NCBI GenBank assembly: GCA_023957835.1
Contig: JAMLGP010000001.1
Span: 799,575 to 863,574, forward strand
Direction of reading: 5' to 3'
DNA length: 64,000 bases
From: Homoserinimonas sp.
GTDB taxonomy: Bacteria; Actinomycetota; Actinomycetes; Actinomycetales; Microbacteriaceae
Shown: positions 35,136-44,241 of the stretch, piece by piece
Position numbering within the stretch: position 1 is the stretch's first letter
How the letters are laid out: every line of letters starts with the position of its first letter
Made by a program: the position numbers and the translations under genes
Notes under the pieces: generated by a model
Seen by the model: the letters and a program-made list of their open reading frames with translations, nothing else
The model's database searches: none
Told to the model about the DNA's origin: nothing

Positions 35136-36188
35136 TCAGCGACTAGTTGCCGCTGCCCAGTCTTCAAGTTTCCTGCGCGCAGCGCCAGAGTCGATTACTT
35201 CTCGCGCCAGATCGATCTTCGATCTGAATCTTTCGACAATCGCGATTTGCACCTGGGCAGGATCCCTGGCGAGGTCGTAAGCAACCATTCCAGCAGCGGA
35301 ATTCAGCAGAACAATGTCTCTCACCGGCCCCTTTTCGCCCGAGAGCACCTTTCTGGCAACCTCCGCGTTGTGTCCGGGTTCTCCACCAAGCAGATCCGAG
35401 AGTTCCGCTCTGGCAATCCCGAGTTCAAGAGGGTCCAGATCGTGTTCGGTTACGGCCCCTCTTGAGACTTCCCAAATGTGGCTGTGACCGGTCGTGGTCA
35501 GCTCGTCGAGGCCGTCATCGCCGCGGAACACCAGGGCCGTGGCTCCCCTGGTCTGGAAAACTCCCACAAACAGCGGAATCTTGCTCGGATCAGCGACCCC
35601 GACCGCGTTCGCCTCGCAGCGAGCCGGATTGCAAAGCGGCCCCAGAAAGTTGAACACCGTTGGAACGGCGAGCTCTCCCCTGACCTGTCCTGCGTTTCTG
35701 AAGCCCGGATGGAAATGCGCGGCGAACACGAAAGTGATCCCGGCCTCCTCGAAAACTTTCGCGACCGCCTCTTCATCAAGATCGAGCCGAATCCCCAGGG
35801 CATTGAGGACATCGGATGACCCGGTCGCCGAACTCGCGGCCCGATTACCGTGCTTGACCACAGGCACTCCCGCGGCCGCCGCAACGATTGCGGACATGCT
35901 CGAGACATTAACGGTTCCGAACCGGTCTCCCCCGGTTCCGACAATGTCGAGAGCCATCGGATCCACCTTGAGCGGCTTTGCGTGCTCGAGAACGGCATCC
36001 CGGAAACCGACTATCTCGTCGACCGTCTCCCCTTTGGCTCTGAGAGCGATCAGGAAGGCCGAAAGCTGAGCCGGAGTGGTCTCCCCCGCCATGACCTGGC
36101 GCATCGCCCAGGAGGCTTCACTAATAGTTAGATTGCGTCTATCAAGGAGCGCAGTGAGTAAATCGGGCCAGTTGAGAGAGGTAGACAC
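35136..36188 (-). CDS. trpD: Anthranilate phosphoribosyltransferase TrpD
   Basis: A 350-residue enzyme of tryptophan synthesis that transfers phosphoribose to anthranilate. The PRPP loop is [17 protein letters not shown], followed by [19 protein letters not shown] and [20 protein letters not shown] completes the family signature. It lies alone, away from other trp genes, and divergent from ctaE, an arrangement also known in mycobacteria. The GTG start is 7 bases after TAGGAT, so it looks leaderless. Confidence 0.95.
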   Translation of the reverse strand: MSTSLNWPDLLTALLDRRNLTISEASWAMRQVMAGETTPAQLSAFLIALRAKGETVDEIVGFRDAVLEHAKPLKVDPMALDIVGTGGDRFGTVNVSSMSAIVAAAAGVPVVKHGNRAASSATGSSDVLNALGIRLDLDEEAVAKVFEEAGITFVFAAHFHPGFRNAGQVRGELAVPTVFNFLGPLCNPARCEANAVGVADPSKIPLFVGVFQTRGATALVFRGDDGLDELTTTGHSHIWEVSRGAVTEHDLDPLELGIARAELSDLLGGEPGHNAEVARKVLSGEKGPVRDIVLLNSAAGMVAYDLARDPAQVQIAIVERFRSKIDLAREVIDSGAARRKLEDWAAATSR

Positions 36189-36195
36189 ACGAGTG

Positions 36196-36201
36196 ATCCT
36201 A
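36196..36201 (-). promoter_or_regulatory. -10 element of leaderless trpD promoter
   Basis: TAGGAT (TANNNT) ends 7 bases before the trpD GTG at 36188, reading leftwards. Confidence 0.55.
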
Positions 36202-36253
36202 GCTTTTTCGCGGGACAGGCCCTCCAGAATGACGAACCCGCCGAGATTTCGGC

Positions 36254-36259
36254 CATAAT
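36254..36259 (+). promoter_or_regulatory. -10 element of leaderless ctaE promoter
   Basis: CATAAT ends 7 bases before the GTG at 36267. The in-frame ATG at 36258 lies partly within this hexamer and is therefore unlikely to be the start. Confidence 0.5.
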
Positions 36260-36266
36260 GGGAGAC

Positions 36267-36890
36267 GTGACCAGCACTTCACTCACGCACAATGTAGGTG
36301 CCCCGACTGTGAATCGGCCGAGTGTCGTTGCGGTGGGAACGATCGTTTGGCTTGGCAGCGAAGTTATGTTCTTCGCCGGCCTGTTTGCGATCTACTTCAC
36401 CCTCCGCTCGACATCGCCGGGACTGTGGGCTTTCGAGACTTCAAAACTGGATGTCCTGTACGCGGGGATCAATACGACGATCCTCCTGCTCTCATCCTTC
36501 GCCTGTCAGTTCGGCGTCTGGGCAGCTGAGCGGGGTCAGGTTCGAGCAACGAGCTGGCGCAACTGGGGCGTGGTCGAGTGGTTCTTCCTCACCTACGCCA
36601 TGGGCGCCGTCTTCGTGATCGGTCAGATCTACGAGTACGCCAACCTGGTTTCCGAGCACATAAGCATGAGCTCCAACCAGTACGGCTCGGCCTTCTACAT
36701 CACGACCGGCTTCCACGCTCTGCACGTAACCGGCGGACTGATCGCGTTCCTGCTTGTAATCGGACGATTCTTCAGCGTCAACAAGTTCACGCACAAGGAG
36801 ACGACGAGCGCGATCGTGGTCTCTTACTACTGGCACTTCGTCGACGTGGTCTGGATTGGACTCTTCCTCGTCATTTACGTACTCAAATAA
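36267..36890 (+). CDS. ctaE: Cytochrome c oxidase subunit III (CtaE)
   Basis: A 207-residue, five-helix subunit III of the aa3 oxidase. Visible features are the first helix ([22 protein letters not shown]), the conserved Glu/His-rich loop with [17 protein letters not shown], and the terminal [22 protein letters not shown] prefer the GTG at 36267 (giving VTSTSLTHN) to the ATG at 36258. It heads the ctaE-qcrC-qcrA-qcrB operon; qcrC starts 14 bp after its stop. Confidence 0.95.
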   Translation: MTSTSLTHNVGAPTVNRPSVVAVGTIVWLGSEVMFFAGLFAIYFTLRSTSPGLWAFETSKLDVLYAGINTTILLLSSFACQFGVWAAERGQVRATSWRNWGVVEWFFLTYAMGAVFVIGQIYEYANLVSEHISMSSNQYGSAFYITTGFHALHVTGGLIAFLLVIGRFFSVNKFTHKETTSAIVVSYYWHFVDVVWIGLFLVIYVLK

Positions 36891-36904
36891 GGGATTCGGC
36901 AAGA

Positions 36905-37711
36905 ATGCAAAATCGAAACTCGACCGCTGCCCGCCGCGCCAGTGGCAGGCGGCACCCGCTGGCATCCGTTGCCTTGATCCTGATCGGACTGCTGACTACC
37001 GGCGGTGCGTATGCGCTTCTGTCGACTACTGCTTCGGCAGAGTCGAGCAGCGATTCCAGTGCTGCAATTACCGAGGGACAGAAGCTTTTCGCGGCGAACT
37101 GCGCTACCTGCCACGGAGTGAATGCCGCAGGGACCGCAGAGGGGCCGAGCCTCTACGGCGTCGGATCTGCCTCAGTTGACTTCCAGATGGGCACAGGGAG
37201 GATGCCGCTGGCCTTCCAGGGTCCGCAGGGCGCCCAGAAGCCTCCGCAGTTCACTCAGACTCAGATCGATGCTGTAGCCGCCTACATTGCCAGTCTCGCC
37301 CCCGGACCCGCTGTTCCTGACGAGAAGTGGCTTGACGGCTCCGGAGACGCCGCCGCCGGCCTCGAGCTCTTCAGAATCAACTGCGCAATGTGCCACAACA
37401 TTGCCGGAGCCGGTGGTGCTCTAACCGAAGGCAAGTACGCGCCGGCGCTTCAAGGCGTTGAAGCCAAGTACATTTACGAGGCAATGGTAACCGGACCCCA
37501 GAACATGCCGGTATTCAGCGACCTCAACCTGACTCCGCAGGACAAGGCCAACATCATCAGCTACCTCAAGTTCCAGCAGGAGAACGCGAGCGGTGTAGGC
37601 GGTGTTGACCTTGGAGGGCTCGGTCCGGTTGCTGAGGGATTGTTCATCTGGATTTTCGGCCTCGGCGCAATCGTCGGAGTCACCATCTGGATCACCGCAA
37701 GACCGAACTAG
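36905..37711 (+). CDS. qcrC: Cytochrome bc1 diheme cytochrome c subunit QcrC
   Basis: A 268-residue membrane-bound diheme cytochrome c. A basic N-terminus and helix (about residues 18-40) act as signal/anchor, then two heme-binding CXXCH motifs occur, NCATCHG and NCAMCHN, with axial methionines in GRMPL and QNMPVF. A C-terminal helix (GLFIWIFGLGAIVGVTIWI) anchors it. The fused diheme form passes electrons directly to the aa3 oxidase without a soluble cytochrome c. An open frame extends upstream within ctaE but has no support. Confidence 0.95.
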   Translation: MQNRNSTAARRASGRRHPLASVALILIGLLTTGGAYALLSTTASAESSSDSSAAITEGQKLFAANCATCHGVNAAGTAEGPSLYGVGSASVDFQMGTGRMPLAFQGPQGAQKPPQFTQTQIDAVAAYIASLAPGPAVPDEKWLDGSGDAAAGLELFRINCAMCHNIAGAGGALTEGKYAPALQGVEAKYIYEAMVTGPQNMPVFSDLNLTPQDKANIISYLKFQQENASGVGGVDLGGLGPVAEGLFIWIFGLGAIVGVTIWITARPN

Positions 37712-37748
37712 ATTCGAATAATTCAAAGAAGTAGTCGAAGGGAATTCA

Positions 37749-38804
37749 ATGGCGAAGAAGGACGGCGGCAGCGCCGAGTCTGAGCTCGCGACGAAAGACG
37801 GAGCGGTTTCTGCGGGAACAGCGGTAATTGCCGCCGAAGTGTTCCAGAACCCGGGAATGCCGCCCCATCACCCGCGCGCAACCGACCAGGACCCGAAAAA
37901 GGAAAAGGCCGCGGCCAGGCGGGTCGGCGGACTGTTTCTGCTGTCTGTCGCGTCAAGCATCTTTGCCATCGTCGCTTATGTGATTTTCCCGATCACTCCT
38001 GGCAACCTGAGCTCCGTCCGTCTGAACAACCTGTTCCTCGGAGTTGGAATTTCTCTCGCACTGCTCTCGATTGGAATTGGCGCGATTTACTGGGCCAAGA
38101 ATCTCATGAAGGATGGCGAGTGGACCGAACCCCGCCACCCAACCAGAGGCAGCGAGGAAACCAGGGCCGCTGCCGCAGAGGTATTCAAGCTCGGCAACGA
38201 AGAGTCGGGCTTCGGCAGGAGGACGCTCATTCGCCGCAGCCTCATCGGAGCGCTTGTGGTTGCACCCCTGCCGGCAGTTGTAATGCTCCGGGATCTCGCC
38301 CCGGCTGCGGACCCCGTTGCACTCCTCAACAAAACCATGTGGGCAAAGGGAGTTCGCCTCTCTCGCGACCCTGATGGGACTCCGATCAAGGCATCGGATG
38401 TCACGATTGGCTCCGTCTTCCACGTCATTCCCGATAACCTCGGGGATGCCGAGAGCCGTCTCGACGAGAAGGCAAAGGCCGCTGTTATTCTCATGCGACT
38501 CGACCCGCAGGATCTGCACGTATCTGAAGAGCGCAAGGACTGGAACTACCAGGGAATCGTCGCCTACTCGAAGATCTGCACTCACGTCGGCTGCCCGGTT
38601 GCCCTTGCTGAGCAGCACACCCACCACTTGCTTTGCCCGTGCCATCAGTCGCAGTTCGACATCAGCCACGAAGCAAAGGTAATTTTCGGTCCCGCCAAGA
38701 GGCCGTTGCCGCAATTGCCGATCACCGTGGATGACGAGGGCTATCTGATCGCCCAAAGCGACTTCACTGAACCTGTAGGCCCGAGCTTCTGGGAGCGTGC
38801 ATGA
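37749..38804 (+). CDS. qcrA: Ubiquinol/menaquinol-cytochrome c reductase Rieske subunit QcrA
   Basis: A 351-residue Rieske iron-sulfur protein. The [2Fe-2S] ligands lie in KICTHVGCPV and LLCPCHQSQFD (two Cys, two His). Three helices precede the Rieske domain: near 60-80, 95-117, and one after RRSLIGALVV. This three-helix form is typical of actinobacteria, where the last helix is inserted by the Tat pathway. The stop overlaps the qcrB ATG by 4 bp. Confidence 0.95.
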   Translation: MAKKDGGSAESELATKDGAVSAGTAVIAAEVFQNPGMPPHHPRATDQDPKKEKAAARRVGGLFLLSVASSIFAIVAYVIFPITPGNLSSVRLNNLFLGVGISLALLSIGIGAIYWAKNLMKDGEWTEPRHPTRGSEETRAAAAEVFKLGNEESGFGRRTLIRRSLIGALVVAPLPAVVMLRDLAPAADPVALLNKTMWAKGVRLSRDPDGTPIKASDVTIGSVFHVIPDNLGDAESRLDEKAKAAVILMRLDPQDLHVSEERKDWNYQGIVAYSKICTHVGCPVALAEQHTHHLLCPCHQSQFDISHEAKVIFGPAKRPLPQLPITVDDEGYLIAQSDFTEPVGPSFWERA

Positions 38805-40420
38805 CCACCGCAGAATCCACCGCTACCAAGTCCGGGGTCAAGGCCGCGGGAGGGTCGAAGTTCACTTCTGCCGCCGCGAGCTACCTCGACGAGCGAACCG
38901 CAATCTCCGGCATTACCAAGGAGCTCGGTCGCAAGATCTTCCCTGACCACTGGACCTTCATGCTCGGCGAAGTTGCCATCTACAGCCTCATCGCCATCCT
39001 GCTGTCCGGAACCTTCCTCACTCTGTTCTTCGACCCGACAATGACCGAGGTCCACTATGACGGTTCCTATGTGCCGTTCAAGGGCGTCGAAATGTCGGCC
39101 GCTTACTCCTCGACCCTGAACATTTCGTTTGACATAAGGGGCGGCCTGTTGATGCGACAGGTCCACCACTGGGCGGCTCTGCTGTTTGTGGCGGCCATCG
39201 GGCTGCATATGCTCCGAGTCTTCTTCAACGGAGCCTTCCGCAAGCCGCGTGAGCTCAACTGGGTAATCGGTTTCGTGCTCTTCATCCTCGCAATGGGAGA
39301 GGGCTTCACCGGATACTCCCTCCCGGATGACCTGCTCTCGGGCAACGGACTTCGCATCATCGACGGAATGGTCAAGGGAATCCCGCTGGTGGGAACCTGG
39401 GTTTCCTACCTGCTATTCGGCGGCGAGTTCCCCGGAGGAGTCATCGTGCCGAGGCTCTATTCCCTGCACATCCTCCTTCTGCCGGCGATCCTGGTTGCGG
39501 CTCTCGGGCTGCACCTGCTGCTAATGGTCATCAACAAGCACACCCAGTACGGCGGACCGGGTCGCACCAACGACAATGTCGTCGGAGTTCCGGTCATGCC
39601 GAACTTCGCTGCGAAGGCCGGAGGGTTCTTTTTCGTCGTATTCGGCGTGATCGTACTGATCTCGACCTTCTTCACGATCAACCCGATCTGGAATTACGGG
39701 CCGTATGACCCTGCACCGATCTCCGCAGGTACTCAGCCCGACTGGTACATCGGGTTCCTTGACGGCGCGCTGAGGCTGGTTCCGCCAGGATGGGAAGTCG
39801 TCCTTTGGAACCACACCTACTCCTTCAACATTCTCGCGCCGATGATCATCATTGGGATCTTCATCCTGCTTGTTCTCCTGTACCCGTTCATCGAGATTTG
39901 GGTGACCGGAGACAAGCGCGAGCACCACATTGCTGACCGCCCGAGGAATGCCCCGGTGCGCACCGCAATCGGCGCCGCCGGAGTCTCCTTCTACGCCGTC
40001 CTGTGGGCCGCCGGTGGTTCAGACGTCATTGCAACGCACTTCCACCTCACGATCGAAGCTGTGACCCACACGTTGCAGGCGCTGCTCATTCTCGCGCCTA
40101 TCATCGCATTCTGGATCACGAAAAGGGTCTGCATCTCGCTCCAGAAGAAGGATAGAGAGGTTGCTCTTCACGGCTACGAGTCGGGCAGAATGGTGAGGCT
40201 TCCAGGCGGTCAGTACCATGAGGTGCACCAGCCGCTTGACGATTACGAGCGCTGGCGCCTGGTTGACTACCACGACTACAAGCCGCTAATGATCCGTCCC
40301 GGTGCGGATGGAAAGATCAAGTTCTCTCAGCGGTTGCGGGCAGTAGTTTCGAGATGGTTTTTCGAAGACCGCATCTCCCCCGCTACGCCAAAGGAACTTG
40401 AGCAGGGCGGACACCACTAG
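38801..40420 (+). CDS. qcrB: Cytochrome bc1 cytochrome b subunit QcrB
   Basis: A 539-residue, eight-helix diheme cytochrome b that forms the quinol sites. Heme ligands lie in VHHWAALLFVAAIGLHMLRVFF and in LYSLHILLLPAILVAALGLHLLLM. The quinol-oxidation loop carries PDWYIGFLDGALRLVPPGWE in place of PEWY, as usual in actinobacteria. The cytoplasmic C-terminus is long and charged. It is the last gene of ctaE-qcrCAB and is convergent with ctaF across 221 bp. Confidence 0.95.
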   Translation: MTTAESTATKSGVKAAGGSKFTSAAASYLDERTAISGITKELGRKIFPDHWTFMLGEVAIYSLIAILLSGTFLTLFFDPTMTEVHYDGSYVPFKGVEMSAAYSSTLNISFDIRGGLLMRQVHHWAALLFVAAIGLHMLRVFFNGAFRKPRELNWVIGFVLFILAMGEGFTGYSLPDDLLSGNGLRIIDGMVKGIPLVGTWVSYLLFGGEFPGGVIVPRLYSLHILLLPAILVAALGLHLLLMVINKHTQYGGPGRTNDNVVGVPVMPNFAAKAGGFFFVVFGVIVLISTFFTINPIWNYGPYDPAPISAGTQPDWYIGFLDGALRLVPPGWEVVLWNHTYSFNILAPMIIIGIFILLVLLYPFIEIWVTGDKREHHIADRPRNAPVRTAIGAAGVSFYAVLWAAGGSDVIATHFHLTIEAVTHTLQALLILAPIIAFWITKRVCISLQKKDREVALHGYESGRMVRLPGGQYHEVHQPLDDYERWRLVDYHDYKPLMIRPGADGKIKFSQRLRAVVSRWFFEDRISPATPKELEQGGHH

Positions 40421-40641
40421 GAGAACGCAGCTGCTACTTGCGTAGGAGCGGCCACAACGGGCGGTCCCCCTCTGCGGGAGCGGAGTTGCGCTGTGCTGAG
40501 GTGCCTGAGTTCTGCGTGCTGTTGCTTTGGAAGGCTGCAATAGGCTGAGAAAAGGGTTCCTCTTCTCAGGCGGTGGTGAAATCCCCGGGGAATCAACGAT
40601 CTGGCCGAACCCGAAGGCCTGGCTGGAAGGAAGAATCCTTC
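40421..40641. other. 221-bp convergent gap with several inverted repeats, no gene recognised
   Basis: This is the longest gene-free stretch in the window. No convincing ORF or tRNA is present. It contains the long-range pair ACGCAG/CTGCGT near its left side, the palindrome CCCCGGGG, the strong hairpin at 40545-40569, and a 6-bp hairpin GAAGGA-AGAA-TCCTTC (40626-40641) flush with the ctaF stop. Probably a bidirectional termination region; a small RNA is possible. Confidence 0.4.
40545..40569. terminator. Probable bidirectional terminator between qcrB and ctaF
   Basis: CTGAGAAAAGG-GTT-CCTCTTCTCAG forms an 11-bp stem with one mismatch and a 3-base loop, placed between two convergent operons. 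No long U-tract flanks it. Confidence 0.55.
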
Positions 40642-41064
40642 TCAGCGGCCGAAATTGCCGCGGTAGTACTCGAAGACCCAGCCGACAAGAGCTACAAGAG
40701 CCAGAGTCACACCAATGAAAGCGATCCAGGCGCCGATTGCGACTCCAAGGAAGGTAAGTGCAGCTCCGACGCCGATGGTCATCGGCCACCAGCTCCACGG
40801 GCTGTAGAAACCTACTTCGGTGTCTCCATCATCGATGTTCGCGGTCCTTACGTCCTCTGGAAGCTCGCCGCCCTGCCTGCGGTACTGCATCCCGAGGTAA
40901 AAGGCGATGAGAGCGAACAGGACTCCGCACAAAGCCATGGCGAGAGTGCCGACCCACTCGATCTTGAGGTGGAACGGGTCCAGGAGGCTCCAGATCGTGT
41001 ATCCGATCGATTCCAGAAAGAAGAAGACGGAAAGGATCCAGAACATATAGGTGTTGGTTCTCAT
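40642..41064 (-). CDS. ctaF: Cytochrome c oxidase subunit IV (CtaF)
   Basis: A 140-residue actinobacterial subunit IV with four hydrophobic helices. The start MRTNTYMFWILSVFFFLESI and the C-terminal WVFEYYRGNFGR are typical. The loop GFYSPWSWWPM is family-conserved. It completes the ctaC-ctaD-ctaF operon, 5 bp after ctaD. It contributes to stability of the actinobacterial bc1-aa3 supercomplex. Confidence 0.94.
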   Translation of the reverse strand: MRTNTYMFWILSVFFFLESIGYTIWSLLDPFHLKIEWVGTLAMALCGVLFALIAFYLGMQYRRQGGELPEDVRTANIDDGDTEVGFYSPWSWWPMTIGVGAALTFLGVAIGAWIAFIGVTLALVALVGWVFEYYRGNFGR

Positions 41065-41069
41065 CGCCT

Positions 41070-42809
41070 TTACTTGGCCTTTCCGTTGGAACCGGCTTCT
41101 AGTACATATTCAGCAGGAGCTGCCTCCGGGTGGTGCAGGTCGAAGGCCGGCGACTCTGACCTGATTCTCGGAATCGAGGTGAAGTTGTGCCTCGGCGGCG
41201 GGCAGGACGTTGCCCACTCAAGCGAGCGGCCGTAACCCCAGGGGTCGTCGACTGTCACCTTCGGAGCGCGCCTGGCGGTTATGTACACGTTGTAGAGGAA
41301 CGGAATCATCGAGATTCCAAGCAGCATCGCGCCTGCGGTAGAAAGCTGATTCATCCAGGTGAAGCCCTCTTCAGGCTGGTAAGTCGCGTAGCGCCTTGGC
41401 ATTCCCATGACTCCCAGCCAGTGCTGGACGAGGAAGGTCGTGTGGAAGCCGAGGAACAACAGCCAGAAGTGGATCTTCCCCAGCCGCTCATTGAGCATCT
41501 TTCCGGTCCACTTGGGCCACCAGAAATAGAATCCGCTGAACATTGCGAAGACCACTGTTCCGAAGACCGTGTAGTGGAAGTGAGCGACGATGAAGTAGGT
41601 GTCTGAAACGTGGAAGTCCAGTGGCGGCGAAGCGATAATAACTCCGGTAAGTCCGCCGAAGAGGAACGTGACCATGAACCCCAGGGCCCAGATCATCGCG
41701 GCCTCGAAGGTAATCGAGCCTCGCCACATGGTACCGACCCAGTTGAAGAACTTAACTCCGGTAGGAACCGCGATCATCATGGTCATAACGGAGAAGAACG
41801 GCAACAGTACCGATCCGGTCGTGTACATGTGGTGAGCCCACACAGTGACAGATAGCGCCGCGATCGCGACTGTGGCGCCGACTAGCGTCTTGTACCCGAA
41901 TACCGGCTTTCGGCTGAAGACCGGGAAGACTTCAGAGACTATTCCGAAGAACGGAATCGCAATGATGTAAACCTCGGGATGCCCGAAGAACCAGAACAAG
42001 TGCTGGAACAGGATCGGCCCGCCGGCCGCAACAGAATAGATGTGCCCGTCAAAAACCCTGTCCATTCCGAGTCCGAAGAGCGCAGCCGCAAGGGGCGGGA
42101 ACACCATGATCACGAGGATCGAGGTGACCATTGCGTTCCAGGTGAAGATCGGCATCCGGAACATGGTCATTCCCGGAGCGCGCATCGTAATGATGGTCGT
42201 CAGGAAGTTGACCGCACCGAGAATCGTGCCGAAACCGCTCAAGGCGAGTCCAAATACCCAGAGGTTTCCTCCCGCTCCGGGGGAGAACGAATCATCCGAC
42301 AGAGGCGTATAGGCGAACCAGCCGAAGGAGGCTGCGCCCTGCGGGGTCAGGAAGCCCGCTACCGCAATGAGACTGCCGAAGTTGTAGAACCAGTAGGCGA
42401 GAGCATTCAGCCTCGGGAACGCCACATCCGGAGCTCCGATCTGCAGCGGCATAATAACGTTCACAAAGCCGGCAAACAGCGGCGTTGCGAACATGAGTAG
42501 CATGATCGTTCCGTGCATTGTGAACAGCTGGTTGTACTGTTCCTTGGTTTGAAGCAGCTCAACGCCTGGCTCGAAGAGCTGGGCGCGCATAACCAGAGCC
42601 ATAACTCCGCCGAGGCAGAAGTAGATGAAGGAAGTGATCAGATACAGATAGCCGATCTTCTTGTGATCGGTGGTCGTGATCCAGTTGACGATCAAATCGC
42701 CTTTGGTGCCGACCTTAGAACCCCCGAAATTCTGCCCGCTCCCCCGATTCGGCTGCTGCGGAGCTGTCGTCTCGGACTTAGTGGTGCGCGGAGCTGTAGT
42801 TGTGCTCAT
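41070..42809 (-). CDS. ctaD: Cytochrome c oxidase subunit I (CtaD)
   Basis: A 579-residue catalytic subunit with twelve helices, holding heme a and the heme a3-CuB centre. Copper and heme ligands are visible in [19 protein letters not shown] (CuB His and the cross-linked Tyr), [10 protein letters not shown] and [11 protein letters not shown]. The D-channel-type residues sit in the N-terminal third. It lies 11 bp downstream of ctaC in one operon. Confidence 0.97.
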   Translation of the reverse strand: MSTTTAPRTTKSETTAPQQPNRGSGQNFGGSKVGTKGDLIVNWITTTDHKKIGYLYLITSFIYFCLGGVMALVMRAQLFEPGVELLQTKEQYNQLFTMHGTIMLLMFATPLFAGFVNVIMPLQIGAPDVAFPRLNALAYWFYNFGSLIAVAGFLTPQGAASFGWFAYTPLSDDSFSPGAGGNLWVFGLALSGFGTILGAVNFLTTIITMRAPGMTMFRMPIFTWNAMVTSILVIMVFPPLAAALFGLGMDRVFDGHIYSVAAGGPILFQHLFWFFGHPEVYIIAIPFFGIVSEVFPVFSRKPVFGYKTLVGATVAIAALSVTVWAHHMYTTGSVLLPFFSVMTMMIAVPTGVKFFNWVGTMWRGSITFEAAMIWALGFMVTFLFGGLTGVIIASPPLDFHVSDTYFIVAHFHYTVFGTVVFAMFSGFYFWWPKWTGKMLNERLGKIHFWLLFLGFHTTFLVQHWLGVMGMPRRYATYQPEEGFTWMNQLSTAGAMLLGISMIPFLYNVYITARRAPKVTVDDPWGYGRSLEWATSCPPPRHNFTSIPRIRSESPAFDLHHPEAAPAEYVLEAGSNGKAK

Positions 42810-42820
42810 CTTCTCTTGCC

Positions 42821-43699
42821 CTACTCGTTTCCAGTTGGGGCGTCAGTGCCCGGCTGGTTGGTATTAGCGTCGTAGTCTGCCCCCAGAACCCCGGTTTGAC
42901 CCTTGTCAATGAGGCTCTGAATATAGGCGTCGTAATCCTCCTGCGAAACGACATCGACGTAGAAGAGCATGAGCGAGTGGTATTCACCGCAAAGCTCGGC
43001 GCACTTTCCTATGTACTTTCCGATCTTGGTCGGAGTGAAGTACATGTGGTTGGTGTGCCCGGGAATCATGTCCTTCTTGTACAGGAACTCGGGAACCCAG
43101 AAAGAGTGGATGACGTCCCGGCTGAGGATGTCGAGTGAGACCGATTTGTTGACCGGCAGGTAGAAGACCGGAAGCTGGCTGTAGTCGATGAACGGAGGCT
43201 CGTCGATTTCTTTTGCCATCACTCCCGTGGAGTGCACGCTCTCGCCGTTTGGTCCCGCGTTGATGTAGTTGAAGTCCCACGACCAGCGCTTTCCTATGGC
43301 CTGTGCCTGGACATCCGGGTTTGCGATCGGCTCTTCGATCTTCGCCTGGTCTCTCGCAGTGAAGGCGAAGAACCCGATGATCAGCACGAATGGAACCACC
43401 GTATAGAGAATCTCGATCGGCAGGTTGTAGCGCAACTGCACCGGCAGGCCGGTCTGCCCCTTCCTGCGGCGGTAGACGACCGCACACCAAATGATGAGTC
43501 CCCAGACGAGCAGACCAACACCGAGCATGATGATCCAGCTCGTCACCCACAGGCCGGTTATGTCACCGGTGTGATTTGTCGTGTCTGGAGAACCAGGAAG
43601 GAATCCATTCAACTGTTGCTGGGTGCAACCGGCAAGGGCCAGAGCCAGGCCCAGAGCTACCGGTACTGCAATCCAGCGAAGATGGCGACTTGAACGCAC
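42821..43699 (-). CDS. ctaC: Cytochrome c oxidase subunit II lipoprotein (CtaC)
   Basis: A 292-residue subunit that holds the CuA electron-entry site. The signal peptide ends with lipobox LAGC, so the mature N-terminus should be lipidated. Two helices follow (near 47-70 and 90-110), then a cupredoxin domain with [11 protein letters not shown] and the CuA motif [12 protein letters not shown] (two Cys, His, Glu, Met). The GTG start has AGAGG seven bases upstream, an ordinary Shine-Dalgarno. It is first in ctaC-ctaD-ctaF. Confidence 0.96.
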   Translation of the reverse strand: MRSSRHLRWIAVPVALGLALALAGCTQQQLNGFLPGSPDTTNHTGDITGLWVTSWIIMLGVGLLVWGLIIWCAVVYRRRKGQTGLPVQLRYNLPIEILYTVVPFVLIIGFFAFTARDQAKIEEPIANPDVQAQAIGKRWSWDFNYINAGPNGESVHSTGVMAKEIDEPPFIDYSQLPVFYLPVNKSVSLDILSRDVIHSFWVPEFLYKKDMIPGHTNHMYFTPTKIGKYIGKCAELCGEYHSLMLFYVDVVSQEDYDAYIQSLIDKGQTGVLGADYDANTNQPGTDAPTGNE

Positions 43700-43722
43700 A
43701 GTGAACCTCTCGGACTACACGG

Positions 43723-43741
43723 AGACTGACAATCGCAGTCT
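43723..43741. promoter_or_regulatory. Inverted repeat in the ctaC leader
   Basis: AGACTG-ACAATCG-CAGTCT is a perfect 6-bp-arm inverted repeat, 23 bases upstream of the ctaC start. It may be an operator or a leader hairpin. No known regulator motif is recognised. Confidence 0.35.
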
Positions 43742-43844
43742 ATGGGTTTCTCTCAGCCTACTCCGAAGGACTCGCCCTTCCGGGCCCGAAATCAAAGAAT
43801 TCATTATCAAATTGACAACTCGTCGGCCTTCGAATCGGCTGGTT

Positions 43845-44207
43845 TCAGTGGAAGGAGTCTCCGCAGGCGCAACTGCCCACAGCATTCGGGTTGTCGATAG
43901 TGAAGCCCTGCTTCTGGATGCTGTCTTCAAAGTCGATGGATGCCCCCTCTAGATAGGGAGCGCTCATCTTGTCGACCACAACCTCGACTCCGCCGAAATC
44001 GACCGTGCTGTCTCCATCGAGAAGTCGTTCATCAAAATAAAGCTGGTAGATGAGTCCGGAGCAGCCTCCGGGCTGAACTGCGATCCGGAGTCGAAGATCG
44101 TCTCTGCCCTCCTGTGCGCACAACGAGCGCACCTTTTCGGCCGCGGTGTCAGTTAGCTTGACTCCGTGAGCGGGTGCGATCTTCTCTGCAATGGTCGATT
44201 CAGTCAT
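43845..44207 (-). CDS. erpA: Iron-sulfur cluster insertion protein ErpA (HesB/IscA family)
   Basis: A 120-residue A-type carrier that delivers iron-sulfur clusters to apoproteins. The three conserved cysteines are in QPGGCSGLIY and the C-terminal GSCACGDSFH. The ATG at 44207 has GAGGGAG upstream; the frame runs further back but that part belongs to the upstream dipeptidase in another frame. Position next to ctaC is typical of actinobacteria. It may serve the Rieske protein QcrA. Confidence 0.95.
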   Translation of the reverse strand: MTESTIAEKIAPAHGVKLTDTAAEKVRSLCAQEGRDDLRLRIAVQPGGCSGLIYQLYFDERLLDGDSTVDFGGVEVVVDKMSAPYLEGASIDFEDSIQKQGFTIDNPNAVGSCACGDSFH

Positions 44208-44241
44208 TAGAACTCCCTCATTCCTCTCCAGTGTATGCACT

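Noticed and set aside
41979..42500. 173-codon frame antisense to ctaD
   Set aside because: Highly charged shadow frame opposite membrane helices of cytochrome oxidase.
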